52,942 nt of DNA from Deltaproteobacteria bacterium (GTDB lineage: Bacteria > Myxococcota_A > Polyangia > Haliangiales > JADYYK01), in NCBI GenBank assembly GCA_020853705.1, contig JADYYK010000024.1:1-52942 (forward strand). The letters are read 5' to 3'. A program made the position numbers and the translations under genes. Below are positions 31,134 to 39,674 of this stretch, one piece after another; within the stretch, counting starts at the first letter, position 1; every line of letters starts with the position of its first letter. The notes below the pieces were generated by a model. It searched no databases. It was given only the letters and a program-made list of their open reading frames with translations, and was not told the DNA's origin.

Positions 31134-33335
31134 ATGAAGCGGTCGATTGGATTCGGGGTGGGAGCGGCAGTGCTGAGCGGCGTGATGGCGCTGTCGGGCT
31201 GCAGCAGCGAGCTCGACGAGGTCGGTGACAAGCCCGAGCAGGACGAGACCAAGGGCGCCGCCGGCGGCAAGTTCGAGGCGTGGGGCGCGCAGGATGCACC
31301 CGGCCTGTTCAGCTCGACCCTGGAGTACAAGCTCGACGCCCTGCCCATGAACGGCCAGGCGCAGAACATCCCGTGGGCCTCCAGCTACTGGCCGGTCTAC
31401 CAGGACAGCATCAACTACAAGTGGGCCGGCGCGACCAGCGACTCGGCCTCGAAGAAGTACGAGAAGGCGTTCGGCGGCACCGGGGTCGAGGACGCGGTGT
31501 CGCGCTACCACGGCATCGACGCCCAGACCAGCCGCAAGGAGTGCAGCGAGACCACCGAGTGCGCCGACCTCAAGGACGGCTCGCAGTGCGCCAAGCGCCC
31601 CGGCGCCGCCAAGGGCCGCTGCATCCCGACCTGGTGGGGTATCTGCCACGCCTGGACGCCGGCCTCGATCCTGCTGCCCGAGGCCAAGAACCCGGTCACC
31701 AAGAACGGCGTGACTTTCACCGTCAACGACATCAAGGCGCTGGTCACCCTGGTGCACAACAGCACCAACACCAAGTTCGTGTCGCTGCGCTGCAACAAGG
31801 ACGTGCAGGATCACCTGCCCGACTCCAGCAAGGTGCACTTCGACGAGTACGGCCGCCCCAAGGACGTGGACCGTGAGTGCCGCGACACCAACGCCGGCAC
31901 CTACCACGTGCTGCTGGCGAACTACCTCGGCATCATGAAGCAGGCGTTCGCCGAGGACCGCACCGCGTTCTCGGAGGTCTGGAACCAGCCCCTGCGCGCC
32001 TACCGCATCACCCAGAAGAAGGAAGTCACCGGCACCGAGGCCAACCGCCTGGTCGGTGTGACCGCGGTTGGTGGCACCACCGTGTCGAAGACCGGCACCG
32101 TGGCCAAGGACGTGTGGGCGCACCAGGGCAGCTTCCCGGTCGCGGCCAACAGCGCGGTCAAGGTCGTGATGACCGGCACCGGCGACGCCGACCTGCACGT
32201 CGCGTTCGGCGCCCAGCCGACCGACACCTCGTACGCCTGCCGCCCCTATGACTCGGGCAGCGCCGAGACCTGCGACCTGGTCGCGCCGGCGGACGCCACC
32301 CAGGTGTTCGTGTCGGTCAAGGGCTACGCCGCGACCTCGAACTTCACGCTCGGCATCACCACGGGCGGCTCGGCGCCGACCACCTACGTGTTCAACAACG
32401 CGGCGACCAAGTTCTTCCACATCAAGGCCGAGGTCGACTACATCGGCGAGTCGTCGTCGAGCACCGATGGCAACCTGGGCTCGCGCATCGACCAGTACAC
32501 GCACACCGATTCGTACGAGTACGTCCTCGAGGTCGACGCCTCGGGCAAGGTCGTCGGCGGCGAGTGGATCGGCAGCTCGAAGACGGCGCACCCGGACTTC
32601 CTGTGGCTGCCGCTCAGCGTGCAGGGCGCCTCGGTGGCCGGTGGCAAGATCACCTACGCGCAGGTCAAGGCGCTGCTCGACGAGTCGATCGGTGGCAGCG
32701 TGCCCCCGGTGACCGGCAGCGAGAAGACCGTGACCGAGACCGGGACCGTGGCCAAGACGGCGTGGAAGCAGTACGGCCCGTACAACCTGGCCGCTGGCAA
32801 GACCCTGACCGCGACCATGACCGGCACCGGCGACGCCGACCTGTACGTCCGCAAGGGCTCGGCCCCGGCGGTCAACGGCTACGACTGCCGCCCCTACCAG
32901 GGTGGCTCGGCGGAGAGCTGCTCCATCGTCGGCCCCGCGGTGGTCTACGTGGGCGTCAACGGCTACGCCACGACCTCGGACTTCTCGCTGGTGGTCAAGT
33001 ACACCGAGGGCTCGGGCACGGTGACCCCGCCGCCCCCGCCCGCGACCTTCGTGCACCTGAACGAGACCGGCAGCGTCGCGCTGGGCGAGCTGAAGAACTA
33101 CACGGTCGCCATCCCGGCCGGCAAGAAGATCATCATCCGCACCACCTCGGCGGTCGACATCGACCTCTACATCCAGATGAACGCGGCGCCGAGCACCACC
33201 GCGTACCTGGCGCGTGGCTACACCTCGTCGGGCGCCGAGACCATCACCTACACGGCGACCGAGAGCGGCACGCTGAACATCTCGGTGCACGGCTACAAGG
33301 CCGGCGCCTTCACGCTGAAGACGGCTGACAACTAG
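31134..33335 (+). CDS. transglutaminase-elicitor-like lipoprotein with PPC domains
   Basis: A 733-residue predicted lipoprotein: signal, then lipobox LSGC (Cys23), with GGGAG upstream of ATG 31134. Residues about 60-330 and 420-530 resemble the transglutaminase-elicitor family first known from Phytophthora cell-wall proteins: WWGICHAWTPAS with candidate nucleophile Cys171, and GTYHVLLANYLG with candidate His258. The C-terminal half holds two clear pre-peptidase-C-type beta domains (HQGSFPVAANSAVKVVMTGT and YGPYNLAAGKTLTATMTGTG, each with GDADL), and a third diverged copy at the end (LGELKNYTVAIPAGKKI). One PPC copy is inserted within the TGase region. Predicted to act at the cell surface, cross-linking or modifying proteins (inference). 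Confidence 0.85.
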   Translation: MKRSIGFGVGAAVLSGVMALSGCSSELDEVGDKPEQDETKGAAGGKFEAWGAQDAPGLFSSTLEYKLDALPMNGQAQNIPWASSYWPVYQDSINYKWAGATSDSASKKYEKAFGGTGVEDAVSRYHGIDAQTSRKECSETTECADLKDGSQCAKRPGAAKGRCIPTWWGICHAWTPASILLPEAKNPVTKNGVTFTVNDIKALVTLVHNSTNTKFVSLRCNKDVQDHLPDSSKVHFDEYGRPKDVDRECRDTNAGTYHVLLANYLGIMKQAFAEDRTAFSEVWNQPLRAYRITQKKEVTGTEANRLVGVTAVGGTTVSKTGTVAKDVWAHQGSFPVAANSAVKVVMTGTGDADLHVAFGAQPTDTSYACRPYDSGSAETCDLVAPADATQVFVSVKGYAATSNFTLGITTGGSAPTTYVFNNAATKFFHIKAEVDYIGESSSSTDGNLGSRIDQYTHTDSYEYVLEVDASGKVVGGEWIGSSKTAHPDFLWLPLSVQGASVAGGKITYAQVKALLDESIGGSVPPVTGSEKTVTETGTVAKTAWKQYGPYNLAAGKTLTATMTGTGDADLYVRKGSAPAVNGYDCRPYQGGSAESCSIVGPAVVYVGVNGYATTSDFSLVVKYTEGSGTVTPPPPPATFVHLNETGSVALGELKNYTVAIPAGKKIIIRTTSAVDIDLYIQMNAAPSTTAYLARGYTSSGAETITYTATESGTLNISVHGYKAGAFTLKTADN

Positions 33336-33407
33336 CAGGTCGTCGAGAAGCGCGCCCTGGCGCGCCTCTTGGCGATCCTGGCATCCGGTTCCGGGACAGT
33401 GCAGTAG

Positions 33408-33446
33408 ACGAGGGCGGTGGCCGAGAGGTCGCCGCCCTTCGTATTT
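33408..33446 (+). terminator. hairpin with ATTTT tail after the transglutaminase-like gene
   Basis: ACGAGGGCGGTGGC pairs imperfectly with GTCGCCGCCCTTCGT around CGAGAG, followed by ATTTT. It lies 70 bases after the stop, pointing towards the convergent gene at 33455. Confidence 0.55.
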
Positions 33447-33454
33447 TCGGCGGG

Positions 33455-34240
33455 CTAATAGGCGAAGATGACGTCGAGCAGCGGGAAGAGATCGTGTGAG
33501 CGGCGGCGCTGGAAGTCGGCGTCGATGGCGTGCTGGTCGCTGTCCCAGTAGGAGGCGCCGGCGACCAGGCGGGTGCGGCGCGACAGGCGCAGATCGAGCT
33601 CGACGGCGGCGCGGGCGGCGAAGCGGTCGCCGTAGAGGTAGGCGTCGAGCGAGGCGCGAGCGCGCAGCCAGGGCGTCAGGGCGCGGTCGTAGTCGATGCC
33701 GAGGTTGGCACGGTAGCCGAACAGGGCGGGCGCAAACAGCAGCTCCAGCGGGGCGTAGGTGTCGAGCGGCTCGGGGTCACCGTCGCCGATGGCCAGGCCG
33801 GCGGCGAGGTCGGCGCGCAGGGACAGCACGTGGCGCGCGCCGTGGGAGGCGATGGCGCCCAGGCTGGGCACGATGTACCAGGGGATGGGCGCGCCGTCGG
33901 TCGGGAACAGATAGGTGCGGGTGAGCTTCATGGCCGGGGTCGGGAAGCTGAGGCCGTAGACGCCGGTGATGCGCCAGGGCGCGTGGGTGCGGTGGACCAG
34001 GCGGGCGCTGACGTGGGGGGCGAGCAGGAAGGCCACCGGGTAGACCTCGAGCTCGAGGCGCTCGGAGACGGCGTGGCGCAGCGGGTGGACGATGCCGATG
34101 CTGCCGTGGCCTGGCTCGGCGAGGTCGGCGCTGTCACGGGCGGGCAGCGGGTCGGCGGCGGCGCTGGCCGCGACGCTGGCCAGCAGCAGCAGGCCGACGC
34201 GGATGCGGATGCGGGTGCGGGTGCGGGCGAGGCCGGTCAT
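33455..34240 (-). CDS. exported beta-rich protein, probable outer-membrane barrel
   Basis: A 261-residue protein. The start is ATG 34240, overlapping the stop of the upstream gene (ATGA). The N-terminus is Arg/Thr repetitive (TRTRIRIRV) before a signal-type hydrophobic segment (GLLLLASVAASAAADPLPA). The mature part alternates polar and hydrophobic residues in amphipathic strands (LELEVYPVAFLLAPHVSARL, ELLFAPALFGYRANLGIDY, RLSRRTRLVAGASYWDSDQH) and ends LLDVIFAY, an aromatic C-terminus typical of outer-membrane barrels. Function unknown. Coupled to the EEP-family gene upstream. Confidence 0.72.
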   Translation of the reverse strand: MTGLARTRTRIRIRVGLLLLASVAASAAADPLPARDSADLAEPGHGSIGIVHPLRHAVSERLELEVYPVAFLLAPHVSARLVHRTHAPWRITGVYGLSFPTPAMKLTRTYLFPTDGAPIPWYIVPSLGAIASHGARHVLSLRADLAAGLAIGDGDPEPLDTYAPLELLFAPALFGYRANLGIDYDRALTPWLRARASLDAYLYGDRFAARAAVELDLRLSRRTRLVAGASYWDSDQHAIDADFQRRRSHDLFPLLDVIFAY

Positions 34241-35367
34241 GGCAAGAGCCAGGTGCCGGTGACCGGGGCGTGGTCGCTGAGCAGCATGGGGTCGGAGGTG
34301 ATGCCGAGGCGGCCGGGCTCCTGCAGGACGTCGGCGTCCTGCCAGCTGCCGCCGCTGGCGAACAGATAGTCGAGGGTGCGGTTCCAGAACGCCGGCTGAC
34401 CGTCGGTGCCGATCTGGTGCCGGCCCAGCACGCTGTGGGTATAGAGGCGACGCTGCTCGGCCAGGCCAGGGCCGAAGGCGGTCAGCGGGAGCCAGGGCAC
34501 CCAGCGGTCGAAGAAGACCTGCATGTCCTCCAGGCGGTAGGGCGGCTGCTCGAAGTCGGTGCCGATGGCGCTGGGGTGTTCGTCGGGGAACTTGTCGAAG
34601 CGCAGCGCGCCGGGCGGGATGGCGTTGAAGTCGCCGCCGAGGACGAACGGGGTGGTCTCGGCCAGGGCCAGGTTCTGGATCTCGACCAGCTGGCGCGACT
34701 TGGTGCCGTCGGTGTCGTAGGCCTCGGTGTGCACCACCATGACGGTGACCGGGCGGCCGCCGACGTCGAGCACGGCGCGGCCGACCTGGCGGTGCAGATC
34801 GAACTTCTCGTGCAGGTAGTCCTGATCGGTGCGCTCGCTGAGCTTGATGCCCTCGATCGACGTGATGGGGTAGACCGAGAAGATGGCGTTGCCCATGTCG
34901 ACGCGGCCCAGGCCCTCGGACGGGATGTAGCGCACCTGCCAGGTCGGCACGTAGCCGACGTGGTTGAAGTGGCTGTGCGCGAGGATGTAGGCCGCCATGT
35001 CGACATAGGCCGAGCGCCGCGAGTTGACCTCGAGCTCCTCGACCATGAGGACGTCGGGGCGGGTCTCGTCGAGCAGGCGGATGATGTCGTCGAGGTTCTG
35101 GAGGACGCGCTCGCGCGGCAGATGCACGAGATCGCCCCACATGTCGAACCAGAAGTCGGCGCGGGCGGCGCCGAACTTGATGTTCCACGCCATCACCTTC
35201 AGGCGATCGGGGGCGGCGGGCGTGGCGGTGCGGGCGGCCACGGGCTTGGAGCGCACCGGGTAGTGGGTACGGGCGGCGAAGCTCTCGGCGACGGGCTCGC
35301 CGTCGAGCGAGCAGCCCAGGGTGCCGGCCAGCACGGCCAGGGTCACGACGCGGGTGAGGGCGCGCAC
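34237..35367 (-). CDS. endonuclease/exonuclease/phosphatase (EEP) family lipoprotein
   Basis: A 376-residue protein with signal and lipobox (TLGC, Cys19). Active-site motifs of the DNase I-like EEP superfamily are complete: WNIKFG, VEELEV (metal-binding Glu), GNAIFS, VVHTEAY, GGDFNA, LDYLFA and SDHAPVTG. Substrates in this family range from nucleic acids to phosphoinositides and sphingolipids. An envelope-anchored form is likely to act on extracellular DNA or phospholipid (inference). First gene of a two-gene minus-strand unit; divergent from lgt at 35427. Confidence 0.86.
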   Translation of the reverse strand: MRALTRVVTLAVLAGTLGCSLDGEPVAESFAARTHYPVRSKPVAARTATPAAPDRLKVMAWNIKFGAARADFWFDMWGDLVHLPRERVLQNLDDIIRLLDETRPDVLMVEELEVNSRRSAYVDMAAYILAHSHFNHVGYVPTWQVRYIPSEGLGRVDMGNAIFSVYPITSIEGIKLSERTDQDYLHEKFDLHRQVGRAVLDVGGRPVTVMVVHTEAYDTDGTKSRQLVEIQNLALAETTPFVLGGDFNAIPPGALRFDKFPDEHPSAIGTDFEQPPYRLEDMQVFFDRWVPWLPLTAFGPGLAEQRRLYTHSVLGRHQIGTDGQPAFWNRTLDYLFASGGSWQDADVLQEPGRLGITSDPMLLSDHAPVTGTWLLP

Positions 35368-35426
35368 GCCTCGACCATAACGCAGAAGGTGGCTGCGATG
35401 CGGCGTGGCTGCTACTCTGCCCGGCA

Positions 35427-36434
35427 GTGCATCCGCAGCTCCTCAAGTTCACGCTGCCTGGCCTCGGCGTGGTCGAGTTCCCGACCTACATGACGCTGCT
35501 GGTGGTCGGCTTCGCGCTCGGGATCTGGCAGCTGTATCGCGAGGGGCTCAAGCTCGGCGTCGATGCCCAGCGCTTCATCGATCTCGGGCTGTGGATGCTG
35601 GTGTGGGGCATCCTGGGCTCGCGCCTGCTGGCGGTGGTCGCGGACGGCAAGCTGCACGACTTCGTGAACCTGTGCGTCGATTCCAAGCTGGTGCCGGTCG
35701 ATCCGCACGAGCCGGAGTCGCGCATCGTCGAGTGTGTGACCCGGCAGGGCGGCTGCGGCGACTTCTTCAAGTGCAACCCGGCCACCGGGCGCTGCTACCC
35801 GCCGACCGACTGCCTGGCGGCGCTGAAGTTCTGGCAGGGCGGGCTGGCCTACTACGGCGGCTTCCTGGCCGCGGCGGCGTTCGGGCTGTGGTACGCGCGG
35901 CGGCACAAGCTGGGCGTCATGCGCACCGCGGACGCGGCGTCGCCGTACATCGCGCTGGGGCTGTTCTTCGGGCGCATGGGCTGCTTCTTCAACGGCTGCT
36001 GCTTCGGCCAGCGCTCGTCGAGCTCGCTGGCGGTGCTCTTCCCGACCAAGCCGGACGGACCGCGGCTGCCCATGCAGCTGGCCGAGGCCATCGGGGCGCT
36101 GGGGATCTTCGTGCTGCTGCTGGCCTGGCGCCGGCGGCGACGCGAGCATGGCGAGGTCTTCGCCGGGCTGATGGTGACCTATGGCGTGCTGCGCTTCGTG
36201 CTGGAGTTCTGGCGTGACGACCCGCGCGGGGCGGTGGCGGGGCTGTCGACGTCGCAGCTGATCTCGCTGCCGCTGGTGGCGTGGGGCGCCTGGCGGCTGT
36301 GGGAGGCGCGGGCGCGCGGGCGGGCCCGGGATGCGGCGCCGCCGAGCACCCCGAGCGCGCCTGCGGGCGACGAACCAGCCGCGCCGGACGCCGCGCCGAG
36401 CGCCCCCGACGCCCCGGCCACCCCGGCGAGCTGA
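35427..36434 (+). CDS. lgt: prolipoprotein diacylglyceryl transferase, Cys-insert paralogue
   Basis: A 335-residue polytopic membrane protein of the Lgt family, which transfers diacylglyceryl from phosphatidylglycerol to the lipobox cysteine. Signature segments: FWQGGLAYYGGF (141-145 region), FFGRMGCFFNGCCFGQ (181-195) and a C-terminal GLSTSQLISLP. The E. coli catalytic His is replaced by Tyr, as in other homologues with the YYG form. An insertion at about 76-130 holds six cysteines (83, 103, 110, 116, 123, 129), unusual for Lgt and probably in an extracytoplasmic loop. Starts with GTG. The next lgt follows after 2 bases. Long Pro/Ala/Asp tail. Confidence 0.86.
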   Translation: MHPQLLKFTLPGLGVVEFPTYMTLLVVGFALGIWQLYREGLKLGVDAQRFIDLGLWMLVWGILGSRLLAVVADGKLHDFVNLCVDSKLVPVDPHEPESRIVECVTRQGGCGDFFKCNPATGRCYPPTDCLAALKFWQGGLAYYGGFLAAAAFGLWYARRHKLGVMRTADAASPYIALGLFFGRMGCFFNGCCFGQRSSSSLAVLFPTKPDGPRLPMQLAEAIGALGIFVLLLAWRRRRREHGEVFAGLMVTYGVLRFVLEFWRDDPRGAVAGLSTSQLISLPLVAWGAWRLWEARARGRARDAAPPSTPSAPAGDEPAAPDAAPSAPDAPATPAS

Positions 36435-36436
36435 GC

Positions 36437-37318
36437 GTGTTTCCCGTCCTGTTCACCGTCGGCGGGGCCTGGGTGTCGAGCTACGGGGCGCTGGGCGCGC
36501 TGGGCTTCACCCTGGCGGTCATCATCTCGGTGCGCCAGGCGCGGCGGGTCGGCATCCCGGCGGCGCGCATCATCGATCTGGGCTTCTGGATCCTGGTCGC
36601 GGGGCTCATCGGCGGCCGCATCGTCTTCGCCATCACCAACGCCGAGGACTTCGTCGATGTCTGCCGCGAGGCGCCGAGCTTGGCGAGCTGCACCAAGGTG
36701 CTGCAGGTGTGGCAGGGCGGGCTGGCCTGGTATGGCAGCCTGATCGGCGCGGTGCTCTTCATGGTGTGGTGGCTCAGGCGGCAGAAACTGGCGGTGCTGC
36801 CGGTGATGGACGTCATCGTGCCAGGCGCCGCGCTGGGCCACGCGCTGGGGCGCATCGGCTGCTTCGCGGCCGGCTGCTGCTACGGCCGGGTGGCGGCGCC
36901 GGGCACACCGGGGGCGCTGACGGCACGCTTCGGCCGTGGCTCGCTGGCGCTGCTGGAGGGTCGCCAGGCCGGCTGGGCGACCATCTGGGAGGATGTCACG
37001 CCGCCGCTGTATGCGGTGCAGCTGGGCGAGGCCGCGCTCGAGCTCTGCCTGGGCGTGGCGCTGCTGCTGCTGCTGCCGCGCAAGCGCTTCCACGGTCAGG
37101 TGGTGGCGACCTGGCTGCTGGGCTACGCCCTGGGCCGCGCCGTCATCGAGCATTTCAGAGGCGACCTGTCGCGCGGAAGACTTGTCGGGGTGTCTACTTC
37201 CCAGTGGCTCGCGCTGGCAATGGCCGGCGTCGGCGCGCTGCTGTGGGCTTGGGGGCGTAGATCGTCAGGGTCAGATCACCGCGCAGCGCCACCACCCGGG
37301 CCAGCGTCTCCGGCGTGA
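36437..37318 (+). CDS. lgt: prolipoprotein diacylglyceryl transferase, second copy
   Basis: A 293-residue Lgt without the Cys-rich insert. Motifs: VWQGGLAWYGSLIG and LGHALGRIGCFAAGCCYGR, the form typical of deltaproteobacterial Lgt proteins, and VGVSTSQWLALAMA in the last transmembrane segment. GTG start at 36437, 2 bases after the first lgt stop, so both are co-translated. The last 40 codons overlap the convergent gene at 37194. The soluble tail beyond residue about 270 may not be important. Of the two paralogues this is the more canonical. Confidence 0.86.
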   Translation: MFPVLFTVGGAWVSSYGALGALGFTLAVIISVRQARRVGIPAARIIDLGFWILVAGLIGGRIVFAITNAEDFVDVCREAPSLASCTKVLQVWQGGLAWYGSLIGAVLFMVWWLRRQKLAVLPVMDVIVPGAALGHALGRIGCFAAGCCYGRVAAPGTPGALTARFGRGSLALLEGRQAGWATIWEDVTPPLYAVQLGEAALELCLGVALLLLLPRKRFHGQVVATWLLGYALGRAVIEHFRGDLSRGRLVGVSTSQWLALAMAGVGALLWAWGRRSSGSDHRAAPPPGPASPA

Positions 37319-37643
37319 TGAGGTAGTGCACCGAGTAGGGTTCGGGCCCGGCCTCGATGCCGATGTCGAAGCTGCGCACGTGGGCGGACCGCCACGCCCG
37401 ACGTCCCACCGGTGACAGCGCCTCCAGCACCTTCAAGAGGGCGCGCAGGGTCGCCTCAGGCGTGCGCGCGCGGCTGCGCGTCTCGTAGGTGCCGCGCGCC
37501 CAGCCGCGCTTCTCAGGTCCCACATAGAGGTCGATGAAGCGACCCTCGAGCTCGCGGAACAGCGGCGCCAGGCTGCGAGCGCGACCGATGATGTCGAGAT
37601 CGACGTTGAGAAAGGTCGTGGGCTCGGGCCTGGCGGTCTTCAT
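37194..37643 (-). CDS. conserved-looking protein, unknown function
   Basis: A 149-residue soluble protein (TTFLNVDLDIIGRARSLAPL, then FIDLYVGPEKRG, and YSVHYLITPETLARVVALRG near the end). The alternating hydrophobic pattern and the AVVALRGDLTLTIYAP-type strand suggest a compact alpha/beta fold. I do not recognise the family. Its ATG overlaps the pabB stop (ATGA), so it is the last gene of the transglycosylase-pgsA-pabB operon. Its last 125 bases overlap the end of lgt copy 2 on the other strand. The basic tail (ARRRRPLPARATGK) lies in that overlap. Confidence 0.65.
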   Translation of the reverse strand: MKTARPEPTTFLNVDLDIIGRARSLAPLFRELEGRFIDLYVGPEKRGWARGTYETRSRARTPEATLRALLKVLEALSPVGRRAWRSAHVRSFDIGIEAGPEPYSVHYLITPETLARVVALRGDLTLTIYAPKPTAARRRRPLPARATGK

Positions 37644-39025
37644 GGTGGGGCTCCGGGCGGGCCGAGGGCGCGCGCCAGGCCGGCGGCCTTGAGGCGGCAT
37701 TCGGCCCATTCGTGGGCGGGGGTGGAGTCGACGACGATGCCGCCGCCAACGCCGAAGCTGAGGCGGCCGGCGGCGCGATCGACGACGGCGGTGCGGATGG
37801 CGACCGAGAGCTCGAGGGCGCCGCGGGCACCGAAGTAGCCGATGGCGCCGGTGTAGACGCCGCGGGTCTGGGCCTCGAGCTCGGCGATGAGCTGCATGGC
37901 GCGCACCTTCGGGGCGCCGGTGATCGAGCCGCACGGGAAGGTCGCGGCCAGCAGGGCGGCGGGGCCGACCTCGGGGCGCAGCGTGCCGGCCACGGTGGAC
38001 ACCACGTGGTGCAGCGTGGGCAGGGTGACGACGCGGCCATAGTCCTCGACGTGGACGCTGCCGACCTCGCACACGCGGCCGAGGTCGTTGCGCTCGAGAT
38101 CGACGATCATGAGGTGCTCGGCGCGCTCCTTGGGGTCGGCGCGCAGAGCGGCGGCCTCGGCGGCGTCGGCGGCTGCGCTGGGGCCGCGCGCGCGGGTGCC
38201 CTTGATGGGGCGGGTCTCGACGCGGCGAAGGCCGGCGGCGTCGCGCGGGGATACGCGCAGGAACAGCTCAGGTGACGTCGACAGGATGGCGCCGCCGCCG
38301 TCCAGCGCGAGGTAGGCGCCCAGCGGGGGCGCGGCGGCGCGCAGGGCGCGATACAGCTCGGGCAGCGCGCCGGGGCCGACCTCGGCCTCGAGGCGGGTGG
38401 TGTAGTTGACCTGGTAGGCGTCGCCGGCGCGCAGGTACTCGAGCACGCGCTCGACGGCGGCGGCGTACGCGGCCTCGGTGACGCCCCACGACAGCGCGCC
38501 GACCTCGGGGGCCGCGAGCCCCTGCCCTGCCGGCCCGGCCGCTGCCAGCCGCGCCTCCAGCGCCGCGCCCGCGGCCGGCGACCGCGCCAGCACGCGTTGT
38601 GTCCCGGTGGCATGATCGACGCGCAGCACGGCGGGCAGCCGGTACACCGCCAGATCGGGCGTGGCGTGGGTGCGCCGCACCGCGGGCAGGCGCTCGAAGG
38701 CGCGGCCCAGCTCGTAGCCCACGAAACCCATCGCCAGCGGCCACGGCCCGCCATCGGCCGCGGCCTGCTCGGCGACCTCGGCGTCGGCCTCGGCCAGCAG
38801 CCCATCCAGCCGCGCCAGCGCCGCCGCCACGCCCGCCGCACCGGCGACCTCGACGTCCTCGACCACCACCACCGCGTCGGGCTCGCAGCCGAGGAAGCTG
38901 TAGCGCCCGAGGCCACCGTCGTCGCCTCCGACGCCTGTGCCCGCGCCTGCGCCGTCGAGCAGACACACCGCGCGCGCCCCGTCGCGCTCCAGCCCAGCGG
39001 CCAGCGCCACCAGGTCGGCGCTCAC
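37640..39025 (-). CDS. pabB: aminodeoxychorismate synthase component I
   Basis: A 461-residue chorismate-binding enzyme that makes 4-amino-4-deoxychorismate for folate synthesis. The N-terminal part (RYSFLGCEP, FVGYELGRAFERLP) and the catalytic domain are complete: DAYQVNYTTRLEA, STSPELFLRV, the PIKGTRARG motif whose Lys identifies PabB/anthranilate-type enzymes, ERNDLGRVC, TFPCGSITGAPK and SFGVGGGIVVDSTP. PIKGT favours PabB over anthranilate synthase, but TrpE-like activity is not fully excluded. GTG start at 39025 overlaps the pgsA stop. No glutamine amidotransferase partner or aminodeoxychorismate lyase is in the window. Confidence 0.9.
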   Translation of the reverse strand: MSADLVALAAGLERDGARAVCLLDGAGAGTGVGGDDGGLGRYSFLGCEPDAVVVVEDVEVAGAAGVAAALARLDGLLAEADAEVAEQAAADGGPWPLAMGFVGYELGRAFERLPAVRRTHATPDLAVYRLPAVLRVDHATGTQRVLARSPAAGAALEARLAAAGPAGQGLAAPEVGALSWGVTEAAYAAAVERVLEYLRAGDAYQVNYTTRLEAEVGPGALPELYRALRAAAPPLGAYLALDGGGAILSTSPELFLRVSPRDAAGLRRVETRPIKGTRARGPSAAADAAEAAALRADPKERAEHLMIVDLERNDLGRVCEVGSVHVEDYGRVVTLPTLHHVVSTVAGTLRPEVGPAALLAATFPCGSITGAPKVRAMQLIAELEAQTRGVYTGAIGYFGARGALELSVAIRTAVVDRAAGRLSFGVGGGIVVDSTPAHEWAECRLKAAGLARALGPPGAPP

Positions 39026-39663
39026 TTGCCCTCTGGCGCCTCGGCCGCCTCGGCCGCCTTGGTCGCCTTGGCGGCTTTGGCCTGCTCGCGCGCCTCGGCC
39101 GCGCGCAGGAACAGCTGGAAGTACTCCACCGCGCTGAACACCGACAGCACCAGCGACATGTACAGGGTGTACACACCAACCTGGCCGAAATTCAGCACAT
39201 AGTCGATGCCCAGGATGCGGTACGGGAAGTAGATCAGGACGAAGCAGATGCCGGCCAGCTGCAGCGCGGTCTTCTGCTTGCCCATCGCCGCGGCCTGGAT
39301 GACCAGCCCCTCGGCCGCCGCGATGGCCCGCAGCGTGGTCACCCCCAGCTCGCGCGCCAGCAGCACCACGGTCAGCCACGGCGCCACCCGCCCCATGGCA
39401 GACAGGTAGACCAGCGCGCCCATCACGATGACCTTGTCGGCCAGCGGATCGAGGAACTTCCCGATCACGGTGACCAGCCCGCGCCGCCGCGCGATCCAGC
39501 CATCCAGGGCGTCGGTGATGGCGCACAGGATGAACAGGATGCAGGCGATGAAGCTCTTCTCGCGCGAGCTGTTGTCGATGAACCACAGCACGCCCGGGAT
39601 CATCACGATGCGCAGCATCGTGAGCAGGTTGGGCAGGGCCCAGAACTCCTCGCGCAGGCCCAC
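39022..39663 (-). CDS. pgsA: CDP-diacylglycerol-glycerol-3-phosphate 3-phosphatidyltransferase
   Basis: A 213-residue membrane enzyme of phosphatidylglycerol synthesis. The CDP-alcohol phosphotransferase signature D-x2-DG-x2-AR-x8-G-x3-D-x3-D is exact (TDALDGWIARRRG through KFLDPLADK). Typical start region FWALPNLLTMLRIVMIP. GTG 39663 is preferred for its GGAG site five to six bases upstream. An Ala/Lys/Glu-rich tail (about 195-213) follows the last membrane segment. It overlaps pabB. Its product, phosphatidylglycerol, is also the donor lipid for the Lgt enzymes encoded nearby. Confidence 0.93.
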   Translation of the reverse strand: MGLREEFWALPNLLTMLRIVMIPGVLWFIDNSSREKSFIACILFILCAITDALDGWIARRRGLVTVIGKFLDPLADKVIVMGALVYLSAMGRVAPWLTVVLLARELGVTTLRAIAAAEGLVIQAAAMGKQKTALQLAGICFVLIYFPYRILGIDYVLNFGQVGVYTLYMSLVLSVFSAVEYFQLFLRAAEAREQAKAAKATKAAEAAEAPEGK

Positions 39664-39674
39664 GGCAGCTCCGG

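Noticed and set aside
31113..33290. A 725-codon minus-strand frame opposite the transglutaminase-like gene
   Set aside because: Antisense shadow; Val/Arg/Gly/His repeats without a fold-like pattern.
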